The notes: generated by a model from the sequence alone, not told the origin. Positions 1 to 6,414 are shown, numbered from the stretch's first letter. The stretch is DNA of 9,893 nucleotides from Neisseria lactamica (GCA_001067655.1 JUNU01000450.1:1-9893), one strand, 5' to 3'. Translations and numbers: made by a program.

Positions 1-43
1 TTTTTGTTTGGGAAAAATCAAATTCGTGTGGTCCATAGAGCCA

Positions 44-82
44 CCCTCTCCCCAACCCTCTCCCGCCAGACGGGAGAGGGGG
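44..82. repeat. REP-like C/G-rich palindrome
   Basis: A perfect 10-bp inverted repeat (CCCTCTCCCG at 56-65, CGGGAGAGGG at 71-80) encloses a 5-base loop. It is preceded by a partial direct copy of the left arm (CCCTCTCCCC at 44-53) and followed by GGGTAGG. Short CCCTCTCCC palindromes of this kind are dispersed between genes in many beta- and gammaproteobacteria as REP-type elements. That family assignment is from memory and not tested here. The downstream T content is low, so it is a poor intrinsic terminator. Confidence 0.5.
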
Positions 83-161
83 TAGGTTGCAGGGGAGGAG
101 AAAGGAGTGGATGAAGATTGCGGCGGGTAGAGTGTTGGTTGCCATTTGAACCTATTAAATG

Positions 162-201
162 AGGTCGTCTGAAATATAAAACTCTTATTTTCAGACGACC
201 T
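162..201 (-). terminator. DUS-pair hairpin behind the Slam gene
   Basis: Two uptake sequences face each other (AGGTCGTCTGAA at 162-173, its complement at 190-201) and form a 13-bp stem (162-174/189-201) with a 14-base loop. The hairpin lies 34 bp past the Slam stop codon. Read on the minus strand it is followed by CATTTAATAGG, a weak T tract. Inverted DUS pairs commonly double as Rho-independent terminators in Neisseria. The poor T tract makes termination less certain here than at the aspS or potF ends. Confidence 0.6.
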
Positions 202-234
202 TGTTCATGTTTTCGTTCATTCGGTAAAAACGTT

Positions 235-1710
235 TTAAAACTGTTTCTTCACACCCAGCATGAATTCGTTTTGGCGGTAGCGGTAGAACACGGAATTGCT
301 TTTGACGGTGGTGTGTTTGAAGCGCAGTTCGGGGTAGAAGCCGCCGATGTGCCATTGTCTGAAGCCTGCGGTGGCGAGCCAGACGGTTTGGCGGTCGCTG
401 CGTCTTTGTCCGTCTGCGGCGATGCCTGCGCGGTCGTAGAGGTTGCGCCGTTTCATGACGAAGGCGTTTAGGTAGGTACCGTTGTCAAACAAGGTGTATA
501 AGCCTGTGCGGAGGGTGTATTCGCGGTGGTTGGATGTGCCGCCGTTGTATGTGCGGCGGGTGTAGTCCGAGCCTGCGAACAAGCCGGTTTTTGGGGTTAG
601 GGCGTATTCTGCGCCCAAGCCTGTGCGGTATTCAGTGTAGTCGGCGGCGTAGGTTTTGGCGGTGCCGCTGTGGCGGTAGCGTTTGCTCGACCAGTCGGCG
701 TTGATCTGCCATTTGGGGTTGAAAGTGTGCGTCCACGAGGCTTCGGCGCCGTAGGCGTTGTAGTAGGTGTGGCGGTTGCGCCGTTCGTGTTCGTAAACGG
801 GCATCAGCGAGAGGCGGCTTTGGGCGTCGGCGTATTCGTAACCGGCAGACAGTGTGCCTGTTTGGCTGCCGTAGTCGGACAGGGCGGCGTCTGTGTCTTT
901 GCGGCGGTAGTGCGTGCCGTAGGCGAGGAGGCTGGTTTTGAGGCTGTGGTGTCCTTTAATGGGGGTAATTTTGCCTGCGCTCAGGCTGTAATTCCATACG
1001 GGGGAACGGATGGGGGCGGGCAGGTTTTGGTAGGCGAGGCATTGGCCGTCAAGTGGCAGGATGCAGCGGACGGAGCCGTCGGATTGGTTGATATTGCTGT
1101 TGTAGCCGTAAGCGATGCCGATTTGTCCGTGCCAGCGGCTGCGTTTGTCGATTTCGCCGAGGTATTGTCCGATCAGGGCGCGGGTTTCTTCGGGAATGTC
1201 GGCGGCTTGGGCGCGGGCGAATGCGCTTCGGGCTTCGCGGTTTTGGTTGTCTTCGGTATAAAGGCGCGCGGTTTCGAGCAGGATGCGCGGGTTGGCGGGG
1301 TCGAGTGCTTCTGCTGATTGCAGGTTTTGCAAGGCTTCGGCGAGGCATCCTTCGGCGCGTTGTTTCAAACCGAGCACCAATTTGGGTAGGGCGGGATTGT
1401 GGCCGGGCAGGGCGGCATAGCGCGTGGCGAAGCGTTCTGCCTTTTTCCATTGGCGTTCGTTGATGGCATGGTAAATCGCGCTTTCCAGCTCTTCGGTATT
1501 GTTGCCGACGGTGTAAATTTGACCACCGATGCGGATGTATGCGTCGTCGTTTTCGATATCGCCTGCGGGTGTGCCGCCGTCCAGCCAGCCGCTTTCCCGA
1601 TATTGCTGCTGCACGCGTCCGTTTTCTTCTGACAGGCGGCGTAGGTCGTCGCTGTCTGCGTGGGCGGACAGGGGCAGCAGGGCAAGCAGGAGGAGGCAGA
1701 ATTTGTTCAT
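235..1710 (-). CDS. Slam outer-membrane translocator (surface lipoprotein assembly modifier; type XI secretion)
   Basis: Slam proteins sit in the outer membrane and move specific barrel-containing clients to the cell surface or out of the cell. The 491-residue product starts with a signal peptide (residues 1-18, cleaved after AHA). A helical TPR-type region follows at about 68-188, with repeated alanine/leucine helices such as the one around EALQNLQSAEALDPANPRI. From about 191 (WHGQIGIAYGYNSN) alternating aromatic beta strands fill the rest, ending in the terminal Phe expected of a BAM-assembled barrel. The reading frame can be extended upstream to a TTG at 1791. ATG 1710 is preferred because the signal peptide begins there and the extra 27 residues are Arg/Pro-rich. 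GAAAGAA upstream is only a weak ribosome binding site. The gene lies downstream of, and probably is co-transcribed with, its presumed client (1966-3339), the usual Slam arrangement. Cys216 and Cys224 bracket a probable disulfide loop after the first strand. Family assignment is firm; the exact client is inferred from adjacency. Confidence 0.88.
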   Translation of the reverse strand: MNKFCLLLLALLPLSAHADSDDLRRLSEENGRVQQQYRESGWLDGGTPAGDIENDDAYIRIGGQIYTVGNNTEELESAIYHAINERQWKKAERFATRYAALPGHNPALPKLVLGLKQRAEGCLAEALQNLQSAEALDPANPRILLETARLYTEDNQNREARSAFARAQAADIPEETRALIGQYLGEIDKRSRWHGQIGIAYGYNSNINQSDGSVRCILPLDGQCLAYQNLPAPIRSPVWNYSLSAGKITPIKGHHSLKTSLLAYGTHYRRKDTDAALSDYGSQTGTLSAGYEYADAQSRLSLMPVYEHERRNRHTYYNAYGAEASWTHTFNPKWQINADWSSKRYRHSGTAKTYAADYTEYRTGLGAEYALTPKTGLFAGSDYTRRTYNGGTSNHREYTLRTGLYTLFDNGTYLNAFVMKRRNLYDRAGIAADGQRRSDRQTVWLATAGFRQWHIGGFYPELRFKHTTVKSNSVFYRYRQNEFMLGVKKQF

Positions 1711-1770
1711 TCGTATTCTTTCGGGCTGGTGTGTGGTAAGCAGACGAGGTGGCTTGTGGCGAGGCGGAAT

Positions 1771-1782
1771 AGGTCGTCTGAA
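1771..1782 (+). repeat. DNA uptake sequence (AG-mucDUS type)
   Basis: A perfect AGGTCGTCTGAA lies 60 bp upstream of the Slam start codon. It is one of three DUS copies in the gap between the Slam gene and its client, and it has no inverted partner close enough to form a terminator. Confidence 0.85.
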
Positions 1783-1818
1783 AAGATGCAATGTTCAATA
1801 TCGCTTTGTTTTTAATCT

Positions 1819-1883
1819 GTTTCCGTTTTCAGACGACCCTTTTAGATAGAGACGAGCACAAAAGGTCGTCTGAAAACGGAAAC
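1819..1883. repeat. 20-bp inverted repeat built on two DUS, inside the client-Slam gap
   Basis: The arms 1819-1838 and 1864-1883 are perfect 20-bp complements around a 25-base loop. Each contains a DUS, and the match extends through the neighbouring AACGGAAAC. The left DUS (1828-1839) departs from the 12-mer at its first base. Neither direction shows a T tract after the stem, so a simple intrinsic terminator is unlikely. On the minus-strand transcript it would be a long hairpin in the leader of the Slam coding region, a candidate for attenuation, RNA stabilisation or recombinational exchange. Confidence 0.75.
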
Positions 1884-1910
1884 TGCGGAAATTCGTCCGC
1901 AACTTGCCAT

Positions 1911-1948
1911 AAAACGGGGAAAGCACGGCAATCCGCGCCTTCCCCGTT
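1911..1948 (-). terminator. Intra-operon terminator/attenuator hairpin between client and Slam
   Basis: Just past the stop codon of the client gene, the minus strand can fold a 14-bp stem (1935-1948 with 1913-1926, two G-U wobbles, AACGGGG/CCCCGTT at its base). It has an 8-base loop and ends in TTTTA. The G/C-rich base and short T run suggest a leaky terminator. Partial termination here would give much client mRNA and less Slam mRNA, which fits an abundant cargo and a catalytic translocator. The structure is visible in the sequence; the leakiness is inference. Confidence 0.6.
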
Positions 1949-1965
1949 ATGTTTCTATCGACGGC

Positions 1966-3339
1966 TTATTGTTTTACGCCGCCGAAGGAGATGTCATCGG
2001 CGCGGCTTTCTGTACCACGGGTCGCAGTACCCACCAATGCGGCGGCATTTTGACCGTAGAACTGACCTTTGATGCCTTCGTGGTTGCGGGCGGCGTCAGA
2101 GGCGAAAGTACCGTTGCGGTTGTCGATTTTCACGCCGGCAAAGTCCAGAGTGTCGGTATGGCGCGCTAGTTTGCCGGTCATGCTGCCGCTGTCGCCTGAA
2201 CCGAAATAGGCTTTGACGGTACCGGTATAGATATCGCGTTCGCCGGCTTTATGACCGTTGACACCGACTACGTTGTAAGTCGCAGTTGCCAAGCCTTTTG
2301 TGCTGCCGGTCGGGTTTTTGCCATAGAACCACGCAGGATGCGCGTTGCCTTTGACATGCGCAGTAGCGGCGGCTTCTGAAGCAGGCGCCCATTCGCCAAA
2401 GAACACATTGCCCGAAGCGGTCGGGATTTTGCCGATGGTCAGCAAGCCTTTTCCTTTGCCGTCTTCAGTGTTCAGGCTGAACAGCTCGATCTGATTAATG
2501 CGGCGTTCGCGGATGACACGCTCGCCCTTGCCTTCGATTCTGTCGATAACAAACAGGATTTCTTTGTTTTTCAGGTTGTCGGCATCAGCAACGCGGACGG
2601 AATTTTTGACTGTATATTGAGGTTTTGCCACTGCGTTGTTTGGATTGTAGGCAGGAGGTGCGTCGGCTGTGGTCATGACGCCGACAGGTGTTGTCGAAGT
2701 ACGTTTGCCATAAATTGGCTCAGAGTAAGGGAAGTTACCATTGTTGACGACGGGTTTAGACGGAGGAGGCGCAATCGGTTTGCCGATAGGGCGGGCAGGA
2801 GGTTGGGAAGCTGTGCTCATCACACCACTGTCCGGTATCGAAACATTGCCGTCGATTGGCATGGAGTAAGGAAAGTCGCCATTGTTGCCGACAGGTTTGG
2901 ATGGAGGAGGCGCAGTCGGTTTGATCGGACGTGCAGGAGGCAGGGTTGCGCCCGCCAGCGTCATCACGTCGTCGTGTGCTTTCAAATAAGGTTTGCCGTT
3001 ATTGGCTGCGTTGGGGTTGATTGGCATGGAGTAAGGGAAATCTTGGTTAGCCAATGGAGCACGTTGTGGAGGAGGCGCAGTCGGTTTGACCGGACGTGCG
3101 GGAGGCAGGGTAGCGCCTGCCAGCGTCATTACGTCGTCGTGTGCTTTCAAATAAGGTTTGCCGTCGCGGGCTGCGTTAGGATTAATCGGCATGGAATAGG
3201 GGAAATTGTGGTTGTCCAAAGTGCTGCGTGCGGGAGCAGAGGTGGGGCGGGAAGCGTCATATGCAAACGCAGAATGCGCTGTGATAACCGCCGTTGCTGC
3301 AAAACAGGTTTTTAGAATAGAAGAAGTTATTTTTTTCAT
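1966..3339 (-). CDS. Putative Slam-dependent secreted protein with proline-rich repeats and TbpB/hemophilin-like C-terminal barrel
   Basis: The 457-residue precursor has a Sec signal peptide cleaved after AFA (about residue 26). The only Cys in it (Cys12, context LKTC) is not in a lipobox, so the protein should be soluble or non-lipidated. Residues 46-230 form four tandem units starting at FPYS (46, 101, 156, 203). Each carries PPARP and mostly a PPP motif; the first two also share a KAHDDVMTLAGAT stretch. From about 240 the sequence becomes glycine-rich with beta character: GNVFFGEWAP, WFYGKNPTGSTKG, ATYNVVGVNGHKAG, and a C-terminal GIKGQFYGQNAAALVGTA...FGG. That ending resembles the barrels of TbpB, NHBA and other Slam clients. 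An adjacent downstream Slam gene (235-1710) supports the client role. The start ATG is preceded by AAGAG, 7 bases away. Ligand is unknown: heme, iron carrier or host protein are all possible. The repeat region may be a stalk or adhesive part. I do not recognise a named orthologue. Confidence 0.75.
   Translation of the reverse strand: MKKITSSILKTCFAATAVITAHSAFAYDASRPTSAPARSTLDNHNFPYSMPINPNAARDGKPYLKAHDDVMTLAGATLPPARPVKPTAPPPQRAPLANQDFPYSMPINPNAANNGKPYLKAHDDVMTLAGATLPPARPIKPTAPPPSKPVGNNGDFPYSMPIDGNVSIPDSGVMSTASQPPARPIGKPIAPPPSKPVVNNGNFPYSEPIYGKRTSTTPVGVMTTADAPPAYNPNNAVAKPQYTVKNSVRVADADNLKNKEILFVIDRIEGKGERVIRERRINQIELFSLNTEDGKGKGLLTIGKIPTASGNVFFGEWAPASEAAATAHVKGNAHPAWFYGKNPTGSTKGLATATYNVVGVNGHKAGERDIYTGTVKAYFGSGDSGSMTGKLARHTDTLDFAGVKIDNRNGTFASDAARNHEGIKGQFYGQNAAALVGTATRGTESRADDISFGGVKQ
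2656..3204 (-). repeat. Four tandem coding repeats (period 165, 165, 141 bp)
   Basis: Within the client gene, units begin at about 3204, 3039, 2874 and 2733 (minus strand). The first two are nearly the same at DNA level, with a shared 34-base run across the KAHDD codons and mainly synonymous differences around it. The third is shortened (47 residues) and the fourth is incomplete and degenerate. This pattern suggests stepwise duplication, and copy number may vary between strains. Confidence 0.85.
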
Positions 3340-3434
3340 AGCAATACTCTTGTCGATAATTAATTAGGATATTGTCTGTATGCCTGCAACAATAAACTGT
3401 TTGATGAAACAAGCTGATACATACAGGGGAGGCG

Positions 3435-3463
3435 AGAATAGCATGGCAAAAAGGAAATGTAAA
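3435..3463 (-). promoter_or_regulatory. Candidate sigma-70 promoter of the client-Slam locus
   Basis: On the minus strand TTTACA (3458-3463) is followed after exactly 17 bp by TATTCT (3435-3440), and TGC precedes the -10 as an extended -10 motif. Transcription would begin near 3428, giving a leader of about 90 bases before the ATG at 3339. GATAATTAATTA in that leader (about 3355-3366) has one good half of a Fur box but a poor second half. Confidence 0.5.
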
Positions 3464-3606
3464 AAATTACTGTGGGATTATGAATATAAACTGATATTAC
3501 TCAACTAGATTAAATTTAATAAGGCGATTTGCCCATGACTTGATGAATGCCGAAGGATTAAAATAGAAAATGTCCACCTCCTGACATTTGTCACATCTGT
3601 TATAAA
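3464..3606. other. AT-rich intergenic stretch, no gene
   Basis: The gap between the client start and the aspS stop (3340-3684, 345 bp) has no credible ORF. Beyond the promoter and terminator described separately, it contains a small palindrome, TGACATTTGTCA (3582-3593), overlapping a second AAATGTC/GACATTT inverted repeat (3568-3574/3583-3589). Nothing else is recognisable. Confidence 0.6.
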
Positions 3607-3650
3607 AAAGGTCGTCTGAAACCCGTGTAATTAGGTTTCAGACGACCTTT
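3601..3650 (-). terminator. aspS: Intrinsic terminator of aspS (inverted DUS pair)
   Basis: A perfect 17-bp stem (3607-3623 with 3634-3650), containing a DUS in each arm (3609-3620, 3637-3648), has a 10-base loop. On the minus strand it ends in a run of six T followed by ATAA. It lies 35 bp after the aspS stop, so it should separate aspS transcription from the client-Slam locus downstream. Confidence 0.88.
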
Positions 3651-3684
3651 CTATTATCAGGCGTTGTTTACCTGTTTCTCAAGA

Positions 3685-5493
3685 TTATGCTTCCTTGTTT
3701 TCAGTAGCTTTTTGACGCAGGCGCAAGCTCAATTCGCGCAACTGTTTGTCGTCCACCGCATTTGGCGCGTTAGTCAGCAGACATTGGGCGCGTTGGGTTT
3801 TCGGGAAGGCAATCACGTCGCGGATGGACTCGGCGCCGGTCATCAGTGTCACCAGACGGTCGAGACCGAATGCCAAACCGCCGTGCGGAGGCGCGCCGAA
3901 TTTCAGGTTATCCAAGAGGAAGCCGAATTTTTCTTGTTGCTCTTCGGGGCTGATTTTCAGTGCGGCGAACACTTTTTCCTGCACGTCGGCACGGTGGATA
4001 CGGATAGAACCGCCGCCGATTTCCCAGCCGTTCAACACCATATCGTAGGCGCGTGCCAGGCAGTTTTCAGGATCGGACGCCATCAGGTCTTCATGACCGG
4101 GCTTGGGCGAGGTGAACGGATGGTGCATGGCTGCCCAGCGGTCGCCGTCTTCGTCGTATTCGAACATCGGGAAATCGACGACCCACAAAGGTTTCCATTC
4201 GTCCACGAAGTAGCCGTTTTCCGCGCCGTGTTCCAAACCGACTTTGATACGCAGCGCGCCGATGGCTTCGTTCACGACTTTAGCTTTGTCTGCGCCGAAG
4301 AAGATGATGTCGCCGTTTTGCGCGCCGGTACGCTCGATGATTTCTTTCAGGGCGTTTTCAGACAGGAATTTCACGATTGGAGATTGCAGGCCGCTGTCTT
4401 CGCCGTTGGAAAGGTTGCCGACATCGTTCACTTTGATGTACGCCAAACCTTTCGCGCCGTAGATGCCGACAAATTTGGTGTATTCGTCGATTTCTTTGCG
4501 GCTGAATTTCGCGCCGTTCGGTACGCGCAAGGCAACCACGCGGCCGCCTTTCATGTCGGCTGCGCCACGGAAGACTTTGAATTCTTCCGTTTTCATCAGG
4601 TCGGTCAGCTCGGTGAATTTCAGGCTGATGCGCATATCGGGTTTGTCGGAGCCGTAGTAGAACATGGCTTCGGAGTAAGGCATACGCGGAAAATCGCCCA
4701 AGTCCACGCCCAACGCGTCTTGGAAGACTTGTTTTGCCATGCCTTCGGTGATGTCCATAATTTCATCCTCGTTCAAGAACGAGGTTTCCAAGTCGATTTG
4801 GGTGAATTCAGGCTGGCGGTCGGCACGCAAGTCTTCGTCGCGGAAGCACTTGGTAATTTGGTAGTAACGGTCGAAACCCGCCACCATCAACAGTTGTTTG
4901 AACAATTGCGGCGATTGCGGCAGCGCGAAAAACTCGCCCGGATGAACACGGCTCGGCACGAGATAGTCGCGTGCGCCTTCGGGAGTGGAGCGGGTCAACA
5001 TCGGCGTTTCGATGTCGATGAAGCCTTGCGCGTCCAGATAACGGCGAACGCCCATAGAGACTTGATAACGCAGGCGCAGGTTGCGCTGCATCACCGGACG
5101 GCGCAGGTCGATAACGCGGTTGGTCAGGCGCACGTTTTCGCTGATGTTTTCGTCGTCAATTTGGAACGGCGGCGTAGCGGCGGCGTTCAACACTTCGATT
5201 TCTTTGGCAAGGATTTCGATTTTGCCAGAAATCATTTTGTCGTTGGTCGTACCTTCGGGACGGTTGCGCACGCGGCCAGTAATGCTCAAAACGTATTCGT
5301 TGCGGGCGGAATCGGCAGTGGCAAACGCTTCGGGCGTATCGGGGTCAATCACGACTTGGACGATGCCTTCGCGGTCGCGCAGGTCAATAAAAATCACACC
5401 GCCGTGGTCGCGTCGGCGGTGTACCCAGCCTTTGACGGTTACGGTTTGGTCTAAGTATTGCTCGCTGATCAGGCCGCAATAGTTGGTACGCAT
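3685..5493 (-). CDS. aspS: Aspartyl-tRNA synthetase, probably non-discriminating (Asp/Asn)
   Basis: This cytosolic class II synthetase charges tRNA-Asp with aspartate. At 602 residues it is close to the usual bacterial length. It has an N-terminal OB-fold anticodon-binding domain (about 1-105, with GWVHRRRDHGG), the catalytic core with QSPQLFKQ (193-200), motif 2 (FRDEDLRADRQPEFTQID, 217-234), the bacterial GAD insertion (about 290-420) and motif 3 (GGLAFGLDRL, 538-547). His30 and Gly81 match positions where the Pseudomonas aeruginosa enzyme has His and Gly, residues tied to also accepting tRNA-Asn; E. coli has Leu and Lys there. A non-discriminating enzyme makes Asp-tRNA-Asn for amidation by GatCAB. 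The ATG is preceded by a clear AAGGTG site. A DUF502 gene lies 62 bp upstream on the same strand. The function is certain; the dual specificity is inferred. Confidence 0.97.
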   Translation of the reverse strand: MRTNYCGLISEQYLDQTVTVKGWVHRRRDHGGVIFIDLRDREGIVQVVIDPDTPEAFATADSARNEYVLSITGRVRNRPEGTTNDKMISGKIEILAKEIEVLNAAATPPFQIDDENISENVRLTNRVIDLRRPVMQRNLRLRYQVSMGVRRYLDAQGFIDIETPMLTRSTPEGARDYLVPSRVHPGEFFALPQSPQLFKQLLMVAGFDRYYQITKCFRDEDLRADRQPEFTQIDLETSFLNEDEIMDITEGMAKQVFQDALGVDLGDFPRMPYSEAMFYYGSDKPDMRISLKFTELTDLMKTEEFKVFRGAADMKGGRVVALRVPNGAKFSRKEIDEYTKFVGIYGAKGLAYIKVNDVGNLSNGEDSGLQSPIVKFLSENALKEIIERTGAQNGDIIFFGADKAKVVNEAIGALRIKVGLEHGAENGYFVDEWKPLWVVDFPMFEYDEDGDRWAAMHHPFTSPKPGHEDLMASDPENCLARAYDMVLNGWEIGGGSIRIHRADVQEKVFAALKISPEEQQEKFGFLLDNLKFGAPPHGGLAFGLDRLVTLMTGAESIRDVIAFPKTQRAQCLLTNAPNAVDDKQLRELSLRLRQKATENKEA

Positions 5494-5520
5494 AAAATCA
5501 CCTTTTTATATTGTTCAATT

Positions 5521-5594
5521 TGAAAAGAAGGAAAAGGTCGTCTGAAAAAGAGACCTTAATTGTTTTGTTCTGTATCGCCGTTTTCAGACGACCT
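5521..5594 (-). terminator. DUS-pair hairpin at the DUF502 gene end
   Basis: AGGTCGTCTGAAAA (5535-5548) and its complement (5581-5594) can form a 14-bp stem around a 32-base loop that contains the DUF502 stop codon. On the minus strand the stem is followed by TTTCCTTCTTTTC. It may terminate the DUF502 transcript, but the long loop and lack of an obvious aspS promoter leave room for read-through into aspS. One arm (5583-5594) is protein-coding. Confidence 0.55.
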
Positions 5595-6269
5595 GTGTTC
5601 TGCCAAAGCCTTGACCCGAACTTCATCCGGCATCACCATACCCAACGAAATCACATATTTCAATGCTTCGTCCACGCTCATATCGAGTTCGCGCACGTCG
5701 CTCTTTTTCACCATGATGTAATAGCCGCCGGTTGGATTGGGCGTGGTCGGCACATAGACGGAAAGATAGTCGTCATCGTGCGGCAGGCTGCCTTTGAGTT
5801 TGTCGGGGATGTGTCCTGAAACAAAGGCAATTGTCCAAATATTGGGCTGCGGGAACGGAACCAATACAGGCGTTCTGAACGAGCGGCTGCTGTCGGAGAG
5901 CAGAGACTCGGATACTTTTTTGACGCTGGAATAGATGGATTTGACGACGGGAATCCGTCCCAGCAGGCTGTCCCATGCGGCGAGGATTTGACGCCCCAAA
6001 ACGTTGGCGGCGAACACGCCGGTCAGAAACAAGACGACAATGGCGGCAATGATGCCCAAGCCGGGAATGTTGAATCCCCAGAAATATTGAGGCTGCCATT
6101 GCTCGGGCAGCAGGCTGATCAGCCGGTCGGCGGCTGATATGATATAGCTGACCGCCCAAATGGTTACGGCTATCGGCAGCCACACCAACATGCCTGTAAT
6201 CAGATATTTTTTTAATGCCTTGGCAACTTTTCCGCCTTCGGCCGTTTGTTCTGTCATCTTCTGTGTCAT
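5556..6269 (-). CDS. DUF502 family inner-membrane protein
   Basis: This is a 237-residue conserved membrane protein of unknown biochemical role. Two transmembrane helices are evident (about 22-44 and 68-90). They are followed by the family hallmark GRIPVVKSIYSSVKKV (104-119) and a soluble beta-rich part with VPTTPNPTGGYYIMV (173-187). A second ATG four codons in (6257) is an equally plausible start; neither has a strong Shine-Dalgarno site. The last codons, encoding RSSEN, are a DUS in frame, so the hydrophilic tail beyond about 224 is probably dispensable. The gene precedes aspS by 62 bp on the same strand, an order I recall from meningococcal genomes. A near-consensus -10 box lies about 27 bp upstream inside a perfect inverted repeat. 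Confidence 0.88.
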   Translation of the reverse strand: MTQKMTEQTAEGGKVAKALKKYLITGMLVWLPIAVTIWAVSYIISAADRLISLLPEQWQPQYFWGFNIPGLGIIAAIVVLFLTGVFAANVLGRQILAAWDSLLGRIPVVKSIYSSVKKVSESLLSDSSRSFRTPVLVPFPQPNIWTIAFVSGHIPDKLKGSLPHDDDYLSVYVPTTPNPTGGYYIMVKKSDVRELDMSVDEALKYVISLGMVMPDEVRVKALAEHRSSENGDTEQNN

Positions 6270-6279
6270 TCCGACAAAT

Positions 6280-6315
6280 ATCGCCCAAACGTTGCATTAT
6301 ACGCGTTTGGGCGAT
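6280..6315 (-). promoter_or_regulatory. Perfect 12-bp inverted repeat enclosing a consensus -10 box
   Basis: ATCGCCCAAACG (6280-6291) and its exact complement (6304-6315) flank 12 bases that read CGTATAATGCAA on the minus strand, with TATAAT at 6296-6301. The element sits 10 bp upstream of the DUF502 ATG. Transcription from it would begin near 6289, inside the proximal arm, giving a leader of about 20 bases. No good -35 is seen 16-18 bp upstream (TCGTTT at best). The layout looks like an operator around a promoter; the regulator is unknown. Confidence 0.55.
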
Positions 6316-6356
6316 AGGAAACGAGTGTTTTTAATATGGGGAGCGGTTTGTTTTGC

Positions 6357-6401
6357 TTTCAGACGACCTGTGTACAACATGATGCCAAAGGTCGTCTGAA
6401 A
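6357..6401 (-). terminator. DUS-pair hairpin behind pldA
   Basis: Uptake sequences at 6358-6369 and 6389-6400 form a 13-bp stem with a 19-base loop, 13 bp beyond the pldA stop. On the minus strand the stem is followed by GCAAAACAAACC, with no T tract, so it is a doubtful terminator but a clear uptake-sequence pair. Confidence 0.45.
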
Positions 6402-6414
6402 ACAGGGTTGGGCG

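Noticed and set aside
670..1317. 215-codon Val/Ala-rich plus-strand frame
   Set aside because: It is the antisense shadow of the Slam barrel region and has no recognisable motif.
1049..1798. Arg/Pro-rich 249-codon minus-strand frame
   Set aside because: It is an out-of-frame reading of the Slam gene with extreme arginine and proline content, typical of a GC-rich shadow frame.
1791..2072. 93-codon plus-strand frame in the client-Slam gap
   Set aside because: It runs across the DUS inverted repeat and into the 3' end of the client gene antisense, with no ribosome binding site and no family resemblance.
2656..3204. CRISPR-like array
   Set aside because: The repeats are in frame, coding, about 165 bp long and have no unique spacers; they are protein repeats.
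3354..3368. Possible Fur box in the leader of the client gene
   Set aside because: Only the GATAAT half agrees well with the consensus; the second half matches poorly in an AT-rich region, so iron control is not supported.
3664..5454. 596-codon open frame on the plus strand opposite aspS
   Set aside because: It lies antisense to the unmistakable aspS gene, shows a His/Phe/Val-rich shadow composition and no domain, and has no ribosome binding site of note.
5494..5520. TATAAA as an aspS -10 box
   Set aside because: It abuts the AAGGTG ribosome binding site, would leave almost no leader, and no -35 lies 16-18 bp upstream.
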